64,000 nt of DNA from Tsukamurella sp040611135 (GCF_040611135.1 NZ_JBEXNL010000004.1:1-64000); one strand, 5' to 3'; positions 25,318 through 34,205 are shown, counted from the first letter of the stretch. Notes: generated by a model from the letters alone, not told the origin. A program made the numbers and translations.

Positions 25318-26021
25318 GTCGGAGAAGTCCTTTCGGCGGTCGGCCGGAGCTCGGTTCGGGGGGCGACGGTGTCGTCGTCGATGGCGGCCAGCGACGCGCG
25401 CACCGGGCGCAGGAGCAGCAGCGTCAGCGGCAGGACCGGCACGGCGATCAGCAGCGGGATCAGCTGACACGCGACCACCGCGTAGTCGATCGGCAGGCTC
25501 AGGGCGGCGGTGACCGACGCTGTGGTGCTGAGGACGACCGCGAGCAGCCACAGCGGGTCCACGACGCGCATCGCGCGGACGCACCGGCGTTCCACCCGCA
25601 CCCGGTGGTTCCACCGCTGCGCGCGGGCCGCATCGCCGCGGACCGTCAGCCGCATCATCAGCGTCGCGACCGCCGGCCGCCGCAGCACCAGACCCGCGCC
25701 GATCGCGGCGGCCATGAGGCCACCGATCCCCGTCTCCACTAGGAGGATCACCCGGGGACTGCCCGAGATCGCGGCGGCCGTGATGGACGAGGCGAGGAGC
25801 ATGAGGGTGAACAGCTCCAGCGGATCGGCGGCGCGCCGCACCATCGAGCGGGCCAGGATCCGGACCGCCACCAGCGCGGTGCCGGTGACGAGGGCGATCA
25901 GTTGCCCCACGCCGAACAGGTAGCGCAGCGCCATGTACACGCCCAACTGCAGGCCGACGTCGACGAGCAGCGCCACCGGCGGTGCCGGAGGCGACTCGGT
26001 GTCGGCGAGGGGGATGGTCAT
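25314..26021 (-). CDS. VC0807-like integral membrane protein
   Basis: A 235-residue membrane protein with about five to six hydrophobic helices: VALLVDVGLQLGVYMALRYL, LIALVTGTALVAVRILA, LFTLMLLASSITAAAIS, ILLVETGIGGLMAAAIGAGL and two more in LWLLAVVLSTTASVTAAL and LIPLLIAVPVLPLTLLLL. The layout and DPLELF/GSPRVILL segments resemble the VC0807 family, of unknown function. It overlaps both neighbours by four bases (acyltransferase before, glycosyltransferase after), so it probably serves the same glycolipid pathway, perhaps as a scaffold or transporter component; that is inference. Confidence 0.75.
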   Translation of the reverse strand: MTIPLADTESPPAPPVALLVDVGLQLGVYMALRYLFGVGQLIALVTGTALVAVRILARSMVRRAADPLELFTLMLLASSITAAAISGSPRVILLVETGIGGLMAAAIGAGLVLRRPAVATLMMRLTVRGDAARAQRWNHRVRVERRCVRAMRVVDPLWLLAVVLSTTASVTAALSLPIDYAVVACQLIPLLIAVPVLPLTLLLLRPVRASLAAIDDDTVAPRTELRPTAERTSPT

Positions 26022-27304
26022 GCGGCGGTGCCGATCTCGAGCAGCGCGTGCACACCGTCCTCGACCCGGTCCAGGAGCCGGAGGCGGACGGCACCGTCGA
26101 GCGTGTCGGGCAGGGCACGCAATTCGATCGACAGCCGGCCGCCGAAGGTGGAGACCAGGTACGAGGTGCCGATCGGCACGGCGGGAGTGCCGTCGCCGAC
26201 GTGTCCCGCGGCGTATTCGCGGATGCCGGCGGCGCTCCGCACGATCTGCGCGTGGAAGTCGCGGACCTCGAGCCCGGCGGGCGTGAGGGGATCGGGCACC
26301 GCGCCGAGGTTGCTGATGAGCACGGGCGGGCCGTGCCGACGGGTCCGCGGGTCGGGCATCGGGCTCACGGCGGTCCGCAGGACGGTGCCGTCGCGCACGT
26401 CCGCGCGGATCCGGTCCGACACCGTCCGCGCGATGTCGGCAGCGGGGGCGTCGGCGACCGCGACATAGGAGAAGCCGCACAGCGCGGTCACCGACCGCAG
26501 CGGGATGGGCGGGTCGACGCGGCCGCGGAAGTCGACGGGGGTGAGCAGCGCCACCGTCGCGTCCTCCGCGCATTCGGCGAGCTCGGCGCGGGCGATGATG
26601 CCGCTGACGAGTGCGTGGGTGGAGACGCCGTGGGCGCGGGCGGCGGCGTCGAGCGCGGTGGTCTCGCCGGGCCCGAAGCGGGTCCGCAGCGCGTCGTCGA
26701 CATCGGGCCCGGGCTCGTCGGGGAACTCTGCCGGAACGGCCCCGTGCCAGACGGTGCCCGCCAGGCGCTCCTCGTAGTCCAGTTCCGCGGGCAGGTGTCC
26801 CCGCTCCGCCATCACCCGGTGCGGCTCGGCGGGGAAGTCCCCGGCGCGCCGTACGATCGGCGTCGCGCCGCTCGCCAGCGCGGTGTACAGCTCGAACAAC
26901 CGGGACGCGATCGCGACGATGCCGGAGCCGTCGGTCGCGGCGTGGCTGGCCCAGAGGGTCAGCCGGTAGTCGTCCCCGATCCCGGTCAGCGTCAGCGCCG
27001 CGAGCTGGTCGGCGCCGACGAACCAGGGCGGCGTCTGGGCGTAGCCGGTCCAGGGCGCCGCGCTGTCGCGGAAACCGATGGCGGCGGCCACCGTCGGGTC
27101 GCCCGGGGCGAAGTGCGGGCGGCCCTTGACATCCACGATCCGCGCCGCCAACACGGGGTACTCCTCCAGCAGCGCCGCGAACGCCGACCGGAGCGCCGTG
27201 ACGTCGACGACGCCCCGCAGCGCATACGACGTACCGATCACCTCGCGCGAGGCGGGCCGGACGAAGGACGCCTCGGAGAAGGTGAGTGCGCGGTGGTTCT
27301 GCAT
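26018..27304 (-). CDS. PapA5-like acyltransferase
   Basis: A 428-residue PapA5-type protein. LWASHAATDGSGIVAIASRL carries H-x-x-x-D-G; LLTPVDFRGRVDPPI has the D-F-R-G-R block; VLISNLGAVPDPLTP has S-N-L-G. The N-terminal YALRGVVDVTALRSAFAALL and EEYPVLAARIV are the first helix-strand of condensation domains. The last strand FGGRLSIELRALPDTL matches the C-terminal PapA domain. It overlaps the membrane-protein gene by four bases. Expected role: acyl transfer to a glycolipid or diol precursor. Confidence 0.85.
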   Translation of the reverse strand: MQNHRALTFSEASFVRPASREVIGTSYALRGVVDVTALRSAFAALLEEYPVLAARIVDVKGRPHFAPGDPTVAAAIGFRDSAAPWTGYAQTPPWFVGADQLAALTLTGIGDDYRLTLWASHAATDGSGIVAIASRLFELYTALASGATPIVRRAGDFPAEPHRVMAERGHLPAELDYEERLAGTVWHGAVPAEFPDEPGPDVDDALRTRFGPGETTALDAAARAHGVSTHALVSGIIARAELAECAEDATVALLTPVDFRGRVDPPIPLRSVTALCGFSYVAVADAPAADIARTVSDRIRADVRDGTVLRTAVSPMPDPRTRRHGPPVLISNLGAVPDPLTPAGLEVRDFHAQIVRSAAGIREYAAGHVGDGTPAVPIGTSYLVSTFGGRLSIELRALPDTLDGAVRLRLLDRVEDGVHALLEIGTAA

Positions 27305-27349
27305 GAGCGGCTCCTGTTCGTCGGCGGCGAGGCGGCGGGCGTGCGGGTG

Positions 27350-28588
27350 TCAGGCGGCGGAGGACCGGTGGGTCGCGGTCCGGACGAGGGTGTCGATGCG
27401 GTCGGCGACCGCGGCGCGCGCCGCGGGGGACGCGGTGCCGCCCAGGGTGATCGCGTCGATACCGAGGCGCCCGCGGAAGGTCGAGATCTGGTGGATGGTG
27501 GCCGACGGGGACGGCCGTCGCGGCCCGGCCGGGACGCGCAGGGCCGCGGAGTCCATCGAGACGATCGGCCGCAGGTCCTCCGCGACGAGCCCGTCGGGCA
27601 ACTCCACGTCCAGCACGCCGAGATTGCTCACCACGACCGGCGGCTCGGCGGCGGCGGCCGTGGCGGTGGCCAGGGCCGCGAGCGCGCGGCCCGACGTGAC
27701 GTCGTTGCGCGCCGCGGTGGCGACGGCCGACCCCAGGCCGGCGGGATCAGTGCCGCAGGTGATCTCGGGCGCGGCGTACGAGGCGCCGACGAAGTTGGTG
27801 ACCTCGGTCGGGTCGAGGAAGGGACGCACTCGGTGGCGCAGGTCGACGAGCGTCATCGCGCCGATCCGGATCGGCGCGGCCGGATCCTCGTCGAGGAATC
27901 CCGCGCGTTCCGCGCAGAGCAGGACGCCGGAGAGCAGCGCGCTCACGCCGATGCCCTGCGCCGCCTCGCGGAACCGCGCGGTGGTCGCAGGGGAGAACCG
28001 GAGCGAGGCCGCCTCGGGGAGGTGCTCGTCCGCGCGGTCCGCTGAGCCGAGGACGGGCGCCGCGCCGTACCACCGCGCACCGTCGAGCCGGGCGCGGCCG
28101 GTGCTGACCTTGGGGACGTCGAGCCCGGCGAGGACGGCCTGTGCGGAGCGCGGGAACGGATGCGGTTCGGCGGTCGTCGTCGCACCGGTACGCACCAGCG
28201 CCGTGTAGTGCGACCAGAGCCGGGCGAAGAGGGCGAACAGGTGGGTGCCGTCGGCGAGGGCATGGCTGACTGCCAGCGCGACGCGATGCCGGTCGCCGAG
28301 CGGGGCGATGTGCAGGCGGGCGAGCGCCGAGGTGGGGTCGACGAGGAGGTCCCCGGGCTCGTCGGAGATGCCGGCGCCGACGCCGGGGGTGACGAAGGCG
28401 AAGCCGTCGCCGCTGGGCGCGACGGCCGCGTCGAGTGCGGGGTGCTCGGCGCGCAGCGCGGCGAGCGCATCGGACAGCGCATCGATGTCCAGCGGGCCGC
28501 GCACGGTCAGCTCGAAGGCGCACGTGGTGGGATGCGGGCCCACGAAGCCGATCTCGGAGGAGGCGAGGGGGCGGAGCGTCGTGGTCAT
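27350..28588 (-). CDS. PapA5-like acyltransferase, first gene of the operon
   Basis: A 412-residue PapA5-type protein. LAVSHALADGTHLFALFARL has the catalytic H-x-x-x-D-G; MTLVDLRHRVRPFL the D-L-R-x-R block; VVVSNLGVLDVELP the S-N-L-G motif; STFRGRLGIDAITLGG the final strand. The N-terminal SSEIGFVGPHPTTCAFELTV is like that of the other copies, showing common ancestry at low identity. It is the first leftward gene of the cluster, with a 45-bp gap to the next, and palindromic DNA just upstream suggests operon control there. Confidence 0.85.
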   Translation of the reverse strand: MTTTLRPLASSEIGFVGPHPTTCAFELTVRGPLDIDALSDALAALRAEHPALDAAVAPSGDGFAFVTPGVGAGISDEPGDLLVDPTSALARLHIAPLGDRHRVALAVSHALADGTHLFALFARLWSHYTALVRTGATTTAEPHPFPRSAQAVLAGLDVPKVSTGRARLDGARWYGAAPVLGSADRADEHLPEAASLRFSPATTARFREAAQGIGVSALLSGVLLCAERAGFLDEDPAAPIRIGAMTLVDLRHRVRPFLDPTEVTNFVGASYAAPEITCGTDPAGLGSAVATAARNDVTSGRALAALATATAAAAEPPVVVSNLGVLDVELPDGLVAEDLRPIVSMDSAALRVPAGPRRPSPSATIHQISTFRGRLGIDAITLGGTASPAARAAVADRIDTLVRTATHRSSAA

Positions 28589-28906
28589 GAGAAGACGCTA
28601 AGACGGGGTTCGTTCCTTTCGCGAGACGAACGAGTAGTGTCGCTCGTCACGCATCGTGACCCTTGACCAGGGTTGTGGATGATCGTGAAGGAAGGGTGTT
28701 CTGATGTTTGCGCAGTTCGGACGCTGTACGCGATCGAAGCTTCAACCGTGTGGCGGAGCTGTGGAAACGTACTGATCTCGCGGTGTTAACTGGATGCTTA
28801 CGTGATATCGATTCGCGAACCTGTGAGGTCCGCCACGTCCGTGATGATAAAGATCGGCAGGTCGAGATTGAGGCCCTCGAGGTGTGGCGATCCAGCGGCG
28901 CAACAG
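28589..28906. promoter_or_regulatory. Promoter region of the acyltransferase/glycosyltransferase operon
   Basis: The 318-bp gap holds no convincing gene. Near the operon start, GTTCGTTC (28608-28615) faces GACGAACGAG (28625-28634), and ACGAG (28630-28634) pairs with CTCGT (28643-28647); these overlapping inverted repeats look like a TetR-type operator. The rest (28680-28900) is noticeably richer in A+T than the genes around it. The nearby rightward frame from 28708 has no coding character. Confidence 0.4.
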
Positions 28907-31000
28907 CTATGTGAGGGCGATGGCCGAGACGGTGTTGTCTCTGGCGTTGGTGACGTACGCGGTGGTGCTGTTCGGGAACAGTGCCATGTCTTGAGGCTCC
29001 CGGCCGGTGGGGATTGTCGCGATGACCTTGTTAGCGGCCGTGTCGATGACCGAGATCGTCTTGTCGGCGCGGTTGGTCACGTACGCCGTGGCTCCGCTGG
29101 GGGTGATCGCGACTCTGTCGCCGCTGGGGACGGAGATGGTGGCCGAGATCTTGTTCGTTGTGGTGCTGACGACTGAAACGGTGCCGTCTCCGGTGGGCAC
29201 GTACGCGTTCCTGCCATCGGGCGTTATCGCCATGTCGGACGCCGATGGGGACGTGCCAAAGGGGAACGACGTGGTGATTCGGTTGGATGTGAGGTCGACG
29301 ACAACGACAGAATTGCTGCTGCCACTGGCGGTGAGGGCGTACACAGTGCGGCCGTCGGGAGTGACTGCAAGGCGGGTGCTCTGAACGAGCTCCGCGCCGG
29401 AGATCGCGGAGATGACCTTGTTCGTTGTTGTGTCGATGGCTGCGATCCCGCTAGCCGCGTTGATGACATAGGCGGTCTTGCCGTTCGGCGAGACCGCGAT
29501 TCCCGTCAATCCGGCGTATCCCATCACGGGGACGGTCGCCATCACGGCGTTGGTGGCGGTCGAGATTGCCGCGACCTTGCCGGGGGAGGCGTCGGCGACG
29601 TAGACCGTGCCGCCGTCGGGCGTCATCGCCAGGTCGGATCCGTTCCGCTCGGTGGCGATCGTGGCGGTGACCTTGTTGGTGGCAGTGTCGATTACAGACA
29701 CGCTGCCCTCACCATCGACACCGTTGAGGACGTAGGCCATCGCGCCGTTCGGCGTGATCGCGATGCGCGTCGGATACTTGCCGACGGGAATCGTCGCGAT
29801 CACGTTCGCCGGACGTGAGTCGTGACCGCCGTTCGCCGCCGCGAGGACCCCGATCCCGCCCGCTGCGGCGACCGCGACCACGACGCCGCCGATGATCAGC
29901 TTGCGCCGTGTCAGAGCCGGTCTGGACTGCGGTGCCGCCGGCGCAGTGGTGGGCTCGGCAGGCGTGGGGTCCCACAGCGGCGGAGCAGGGCTCCATGCGC
30001 CCGGTGCGGGTACAGCAGTCCACGTGTCCTCGGCGCCGGAAGTAGCACCACCCGCGGACGCGGCCAGCGGGCCCGCCAGGGTCTCCGGCGCGCGGACCAG
30101 GGTGGGGGTGTCTTCTGGGGAAGCCGCCGGTGCGGTGGCTGGAGCGGGAACCGATGACACTCCCGATGCGCGCAATGCCTGGACGAACTCTCCGCACGAC
30201 GAGTACCGATCGCCCGGGCGCTTCGCCAGAGCCTTCTCGAAGACCGCATCGAGCGCGGCCGCCAGCCGCGGATTCCGCTCCGAGATCCGCGGGACGGGGT
30301 GATGCAGGTGCGCGGTGATCAGCGAGGCGGTCGACGCGGACGTGTAGGGCGTACTGCCGGTGAGCAGCTGGAACGCGGTGCAGCCGAGGGAGTACACGTC
30401 GGCGCGGTTGTCCACGGGCTGCCCGTCCAACGCCTCCGGCGCGATGTAGGCCAGGGTCCCCACGGTCATCCCCGTCGACGTCAACGAGGTCGCCTCACTC
30501 GCCGCCTTGGCGATGCCGAAGTCCGCGACCTTCACGGTCTTGCACGAGCCGTCCGGACGGAATCCGACGAGGATGTTGGCGGGCTTGACGTCCCTGTGGG
30601 TGATCCGCTGGTCCTCCCACGCCGCGTCCAGGCCCGCTGCGGCGCCGGCGAGCACGTCGAACGCGAGGTCGGCAGGCAGTGGTCCCCGCTCGCGAAGCAG
30701 GTGCGCGGCGTCCGAGCCGTCGACGAGCTCCATCGTCAACCAGAGCCGGCCGTCGTGCTCGCCGCGGTCGTACAGGGTGACGATATTGGGGTGCGAGAGC
30801 GACGCGAGCACATCGGACTCGCGCTCGAAGCGCGCCCGGAAGTCGGAGTCGCGGCTCACACTCCTATCGAGGAGCTTCAGGGCGTCCCGCCGCGGCAGAC
30901 GCGGGTGCTGCACGAGGTACACGTCGCCCATGCCGCCCGCACCGAGGCTGCGGATGATCCGGTATCCGGCGATCTCCTCGCCGTCGCGCTGTTCCCCCAT
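28907..31000 (-). CDS. Membrane Ser/Thr protein kinase with C-terminal YVTN beta-propeller
   Basis: A 697-residue PknD-like receptor kinase. Residues 10-275 are the Hanks-type kinase: IIRSLGAGGMGDVYLV (glycine loop), the invariant lysine in DALKLL, HRDVKPANILV (catalytic loop), VADFGIAKA and the APEAL motif. A Pro/Ala-rich juxtamembrane linker follows, then one helix, KLIIGGVVVAVAAAGGIGVL, at about 370-390. The outside part is made of six to seven YVTN-type repeats (for example PTRIAITPNGAMAYVLN, GSDLAMTPDGGTVYVAD) forming a propeller, where M. tuberculosis PknD has NHL repeats. It would sense an extracellular cue and phosphorylate cytosolic targets. Isolated, between the glycolipid operon and a toxin-like pair. 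Confidence 0.92.
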   Translation of the reverse strand: MGEQRDGEEIAGYRIIRSLGAGGMGDVYLVQHPRLPRRDALKLLDRSVSRDSDFRARFERESDVLASLSHPNIVTLYDRGEHDGRLWLTMELVDGSDAAHLLRERGPLPADLAFDVLAGAAAGLDAAWEDQRITHRDVKPANILVGFRPDGSCKTVKVADFGIAKAASEATSLTSTGMTVGTLAYIAPEALDGQPVDNRADVYSLGCTAFQLLTGSTPYTSASTASLITAHLHHPVPRISERNPRLAAALDAVFEKALAKRPGDRYSSCGEFVQALRASGVSSVPAPATAPAASPEDTPTLVRAPETLAGPLAASAGGATSGAEDTWTAVPAPGAWSPAPPLWDPTPAEPTTAPAAPQSRPALTRRKLIIGGVVVAVAAAGGIGVLAAANGGHDSRPANVIATIPVGKYPTRIAITPNGAMAYVLNGVDGEGSVSVIDTATNKVTATIATERNGSDLAMTPDGGTVYVADASPGKVAAISTATNAVMATVPVMGYAGLTGIAVSPNGKTAYVINAASGIAAIDTTTNKVISAISGAELVQSTRLAVTPDGRTVYALTASGSSNSVVVVDLTSNRITTSFPFGTSPSASDMAITPDGRNAYVPTGDGTVSVVSTTTNKISATISVPSGDRVAITPSGATAYVTNRADKTISVIDTAANKVIATIPTGREPQDMALFPNSTTAYVTNARDNTVSAIALT

Positions 31001-31060
31001 GAACCCTGCATGCTACCTCGGCGGAATCGCCGAGCCCGCGAAGTCAGCGGCCCGCCGAAG

Positions 31061-31318
31061 TCATCCGGCCCACACGATGTTGAAGATGACGAGCATTTCG
31101 GCAGCGTCATCGAGGAGAAACGACAGCAGGCCGTCGCTGCCGAATTGTGCATCGCGATACTCGAGCTGCCCTTCGGAACGTGTCGGCCACGAGTCCCACG
31201 GAGCGTCCACCAGCTCAGCTACGCGAATGAGGAATGCATCGTGTGCGACATCGTTCGTGGTGAGCAGGTCGTGGTATTGCCGCACCGCAGGATCGATCAT
31301 CCTCGGCTGGTAGGTCAA
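31061..31318 (-). CDS. Small protein, possible toxin partner of a DUF6247 antitoxin-like protein
   Basis: An 85-residue protein that overlaps the stop of the gene before it by four bases if the TTG at 31318 is used (ATG 31300 is the alternative). The sequence LTYQPRMIDPAVRQYHDLLT, then VELVDAPWDSWPTRSEGQ-like spacing and a closing run SDGLLSFLLDDAAEMLVIFN resembles small RelE-superfamily toxins in length and in ending with paired strands, but no catalytic residue can be named. Gene order (small DUF6247 protein first, this second, overlapping) is that of a type II toxin-antitoxin operon. Function is inferred only. Confidence 0.5.
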   Translation of the reverse strand: MTYQPRMIDPAVRQYHDLLTTNDVAHDAFLIRVAELVDAPWDSWPTRSEGQLEYRDAQFGSDGLLSFLLDDAAEMLVIFNIVWAG

Positions 31319-31599
31319 CGGTGAGGTTCCCAGCCGGGAATCGGGTGCAGATCTTCTGACCGCGCCGTCCGCGCAGCTTCCGCAGCGGCCTCGAATCCGG
31401 GTGTCGAGTACGCGACGGCGCGGAGTCGCCATCGGTGGAGTGCGGCGCGTAGCTGCGGCCAATGTCCGATGTCACTGCGGGCGCCGTCGAGGGCCGTTCG
31501 GTACTCCGCAAGGAATTGGGAGTGCCACTGGCTCGGGAGGATCGACAGAATCTCCGAGGGGTCATCGGGTTCCGGGTCGATCCAACGTTCCGCAGTCAT
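31315..31599 (-). CDS. DUF6247-family protein
   Basis: A 94-residue protein matching the actinobacterial DUF6247 pattern: DPEPDDPSEILSILPSQWHS, then QFLAEYRTALDGAR, LRAALHRWRLRAVAYSTPGF and EAAAEAARTA. Such genes are usually followed at once by a short toxin-like gene, as here. The first half looks like a helical antitoxin that could bind DNA or the partner protein. ATG 31599 starts the first gene of the pair; maf lies downstream of neither, since the pair and maf are separated by 55 bp upstream and read in the same direction. Confidence 0.6.
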   Translation of the reverse strand: MTAERWIDPEPDDPSEILSILPSQWHSQFLAEYRTALDGARSDIGHWPQLRAALHRWRLRAVAYSTPGFEAAAEAARTARSEDLHPIPGWEPHR

Positions 31600-31654
31600 C
31601 GGCCCTCCTCGGATTTCGGAGACTCGTCCCGGTCCGAGTGTACTGGGCCTGCGT

Positions 31655-32293
31655 CTACCAGAGCTCGGTGACGCTGACGCCCAGCTGCCCCAGCAGCGCG
31701 CGGGTCAGGGGCAGGGAGATGCCGATGACGGAGCTGGGGTCACCGTCGATGCCCTCGACGAACCAGCCGCCGAGGCCGTCGAGCGTGAACGCCCCCGCCA
31801 CCTGCAGCGGTTCGCCCGTCGCGACGTAGGCGTCGATCTCCGCGTCCGACGGTGCGCCGATGCGCAGCGTCGTCGCGCGGGTGCCCCCGGCCTCGCCGGC
31901 CACAGCACCGTCGTCCAGGAGGATCGCGCAGTGACCCGTGAGGAGGCGACCCTCGCGGCCGCGCATCGCGCGCCAGCGCGCCGCCGCGATCTCGGGGGTG
32001 TGGGGCTTACCGACCAGCTCACCGTCGATGGAGAGCATCGAATCGCAGCCGATCACCACGGCGCGGCCGGGCAGCGGTTCCTCGGCGAGGATCCGCTGCA
32101 CCACGTCGGTGGCCTTGGCCCGCGCGAGCGCGGCGACGGCGTCCTCATGCGCGACATCGGGGCCCAGGTCGGCGAGGATCGCGTCCTCGTCGACCTGGGA
32201 GACCGAGACCAGTGGCGACGTGCCCGCCGCGCGGAGCACCGACAGCCGGGCCGGTGAGGCCGACGCGAGGACGAGACGAACGGGAGGGGTCAA
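31655..32293 (-). CDS. maf: Maf/HAM1-like nucleotide pyrophosphatase
   Basis: A 212-residue Maf protein. VRLVLASASPARLSVLRAAG is the signature N-terminal motif, VIGCDSMLSIDGELVGKPHT contains the catalytic D and K-P, and VAGAFTLDGLGGWFVEGIDG followed by SSVIGISLPLTRALL ends the fold. Maf proteins hydrolyse non-canonical dTTP/UTP-type nucleotides and influence septum formation. The TTG start at 32293 overlaps the accE stop (TTGA), consistent with the conserved accD5-accE5-maf order of mycolic-acid bacteria. Inserted DNA after its stop separates it from sseA, which is its neighbour in M. tuberculosis. Confidence 0.93.
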   Translation of the reverse strand: MTPPVRLVLASASPARLSVLRAAGTSPLVSVSQVDEDAILADLGPDVAHEDAVAALARAKATDVVQRILAEEPLPGRAVVIGCDSMLSIDGELVGKPHTPEIAAARWRAMRGREGRLLTGHCAILLDDGAVAGEAGGTRATTLRIGAPSDAEIDAYVATGEPLQVAGAFTLDGLGGWFVEGIDGDPSSVIGISLPLTRALLGQLGVSVTELW

Positions 32294-32562
32294 GAGCCCT
32301 TCGTCCAGAACATCGGGGTCTGGCTGGTGAAGGCGTTGGGGCCGTTGAAGTACTGCGGCCGCATCCGCTCGCGGTTGTGGCCCCACAGCGACTTCGGGCC
32401 GTCCGGGCCGGTCTGCGGAGCGGAGCTCGTGGCCGCGGCGAGCACCGCGACCACGGCCGCCACATCCGCGGCCGAGGGGTTGCCCCGCTCGAACCGGATC
32501 GCGGCGCTGAGCTTCTCGACGTCGGCCGTGTTCGGCTGCACGGGCTTGTCGGCCGCGCTCAC
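32290..32562 (-). CDS. accE5: Acyl-CoA carboxylase epsilon subunit
   Basis: A 90-residue epsilon subunit that stabilises the AccA3-AccD5 carboxylase. IRFERGNPSAADVAAVVAVL is the hallmark V-x-R-G-x-P-T-x-E-E/D-x-A-A-L-x-A-V-L type segment, and WGHNRERMRPQYFNGPNAF is the conserved tryptophan/arginine-rich C-terminal part. GTG at 32562 overlaps the accD5 stop (GTGA), and its own stop overlaps the maf TTG. Short epsilon proteins of this sort are confined to actinobacteria. Confidence 0.92.
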   Translation of the reverse strand: MSAADKPVQPNTADVEKLSAAIRFERGNPSAADVAAVVAVLAAATSSAPQTGPDGPKSLWGHNRERMRPQYFNGPNAFTSQTPMFWTKGS

Positions 32563-34205
32563 AGCGGGATGTTCCCGTGCTTCTTGGGCAGAGTGGCGAC
32601 CACCTTGCGCTCGAGCATGTTGAGGGCCGTCACGATCTGGCCGCGGGTGTGCGAGGGCGGGATCACCGCGTCGACGTAGCCGCGCTCGGCCGCCACGTAC
32701 GGGTTGACCAGCGTGTCCTCGTACTCCTGCTGCAGCGTCAGGCGCAGCGCGTCGACATCCTCGCCCTTGTTCGCCGCTTCGGCCAGCTCCTTGCGGTAGA
32801 CGAAGCCGACGGCCCCGCCCGCGCCCATGACCGCGAACTGGGCGGTGGGCCACGCGAGGTTGATATCGGCGCCCATGTCCTTGCTGCCCATCACGCAGTA
32901 CGCGCCGCCGTAGGCCTTGCGGGTCACGACGGTGATCTTCGGGACGGTGGCCTCGCCGTAGGCGTAGAGGAGCTTCGCGCCGCGGCGGATGATGCCGTCG
33001 TACTCCTGGCCGGTGCCGGGCAGGAAGCCGGGCACGTCCACCAGGGTGACGATCGGGATGTTGAAGGCGTCGCAGAAGCGCACGAAGCGGGCGGCCTTCT
33101 CCGAGGCGTCGATGTCGAGGCAGCCGGCCAGCTGGGTGGGCTGGTTCGCGACGATGCCGACGCTGCGGCCGTCGATGCGGCCGAAGCCGACGATGATGTT
33201 CATCGCGCGCTGCGGCTGGATCTCGAGGAACTCGTCGTCGTCGAGCAGGCGACGGATGACCTCGTGCATGTCGTAGGGCTGGTTCGGCGAATCCGGGATC
33301 AGCGTGTCCAGCTCCCGGTCCTCGTCGTTGACGGAGTCCTCGATGGAGCCGGTCAGCGGGTCCGTCGGCACGAACCGGGGCGCCTCGGCGCGGTTGTTCG
33401 ACGGCAGGTACGTGAGCAACTCGCGGACGTAGTCCAGCGCGTCCTGCTCACCGGACGCGACGTAGTGCGCCGTGCCGGACTTGGTCATGTGGGTCTGGGC
33501 GCCGCCCAGCTCCTCCTTGGTGACCTCCTCGCCGGTCACGGACTTGATGACGTCCGGGCCGGTGATGAACATCTGGCTCTCGTGGTCGACCATCACCACG
33601 AAGTCGGTGAGCGCGGGGGAGTAGACGTGGCCGCCGGCCGCCGCGCCCATCACGACGGAGATCTGCGGGATGACGCCCGAGGCCTGCGTGTTGCGGAAGA
33701 AGATCTGCGAGTACAGGGCGAGCGAGACGACGCCCTCCTGGATGCGGGCACCGGCACCGTCGATGATGCCGACCAGGGGGCGGCCCGTCTTGGTGGCCAG
33801 GTCCATGACCTTGACGATCTTCTCGCCGTAGACCTCGCCGAGGGAGCCGCCGAAGACCGTCGAGTCCTGGCTGAAGACGCAGACCTCGCGGCCGTCGATG
33901 GTGCCGTAGCCGGCCACCACGCCGTCGCCGACCGGGCGGCGCGCGGCCATCCCGAAGTTGGTCGAGCGGTGCTGCGCCAGCTTGTCGAGCTCCACGAACG
34001 AGCCCTCGTCCAGCAGCGCGAGCACCCGCTCACGGGCGGTGAGCCGGCCCTTCTCGTGCACCTTGTCGATGGCGCCCTGGCCCATGGGGGCCATCGCCTC
34101 GGCGTCCTTCTTGCGGAAGGCGGCCAGCTTGCCGGCCGTGGTGTGGATGCTGGGCTCGCCGCCCTGGGCGGCGGCCGCGCCGTCGGTGGTGGAGGCACTC
34201 GTCAT
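32559..34205 (-). CDS. accD5: Propionyl/acyl-CoA carboxylase beta subunit
   Basis: A 548-residue carboxyltransferase. HEKGRLTARERVLALLDEGS and HRSTNFGMA open the first crotonase-like domain; SLALYSQIFFRNTQASGVIP and MGAAAGGHVYSPALTDFVVM form the acyl-CoA oxyanion site; the second domain carries NQPTQLAGCLDIDASEKAAR and VDVPGFLPGTGQEYDGIIRR, with TRKAYGGAYCVMGSKDMGAD at the biotin site. With AccA3 and AccE5 it carboxylates propionyl-CoA to methylmalonyl-CoA for methyl-branched lipids and odd-chain metabolism. ATG 34205 is preferred; a TATTGGTTAC box just upstream is shared with fadE25. Confidence 0.96.
   Translation of the reverse strand: MTSASTTDGAAAAQGGEPSIHTTAGKLAAFRKKDAEAMAPMGQGAIDKVHEKGRLTARERVLALLDEGSFVELDKLAQHRSTNFGMAARRPVGDGVVAGYGTIDGREVCVFSQDSTVFGGSLGEVYGEKIVKVMDLATKTGRPLVGIIDGAGARIQEGVVSLALYSQIFFRNTQASGVIPQISVVMGAAAGGHVYSPALTDFVVMVDHESQMFITGPDVIKSVTGEEVTKEELGGAQTHMTKSGTAHYVASGEQDALDYVRELLTYLPSNNRAEAPRFVPTDPLTGSIEDSVNDEDRELDTLIPDSPNQPYDMHEVIRRLLDDDEFLEIQPQRAMNIIVGFGRIDGRSVGIVANQPTQLAGCLDIDASEKAARFVRFCDAFNIPIVTLVDVPGFLPGTGQEYDGIIRRGAKLLYAYGEATVPKITVVTRKAYGGAYCVMGSKDMGADINLAWPTAQFAVMGAGGAVGFVYRKELAEAANKGEDVDALRLTLQQEYEDTLVNPYVAAERGYVDAVIPPSHTRGQIVTALNMLERKVVATLPKKHGNIPL

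Noticed and set aside
28708..28914. Small rightward frame of 68 residues before the receptor-kinase stop
   Set aside because: No ribosome-binding site, no recognisable pattern, and it overlaps the end of the kinase gene.
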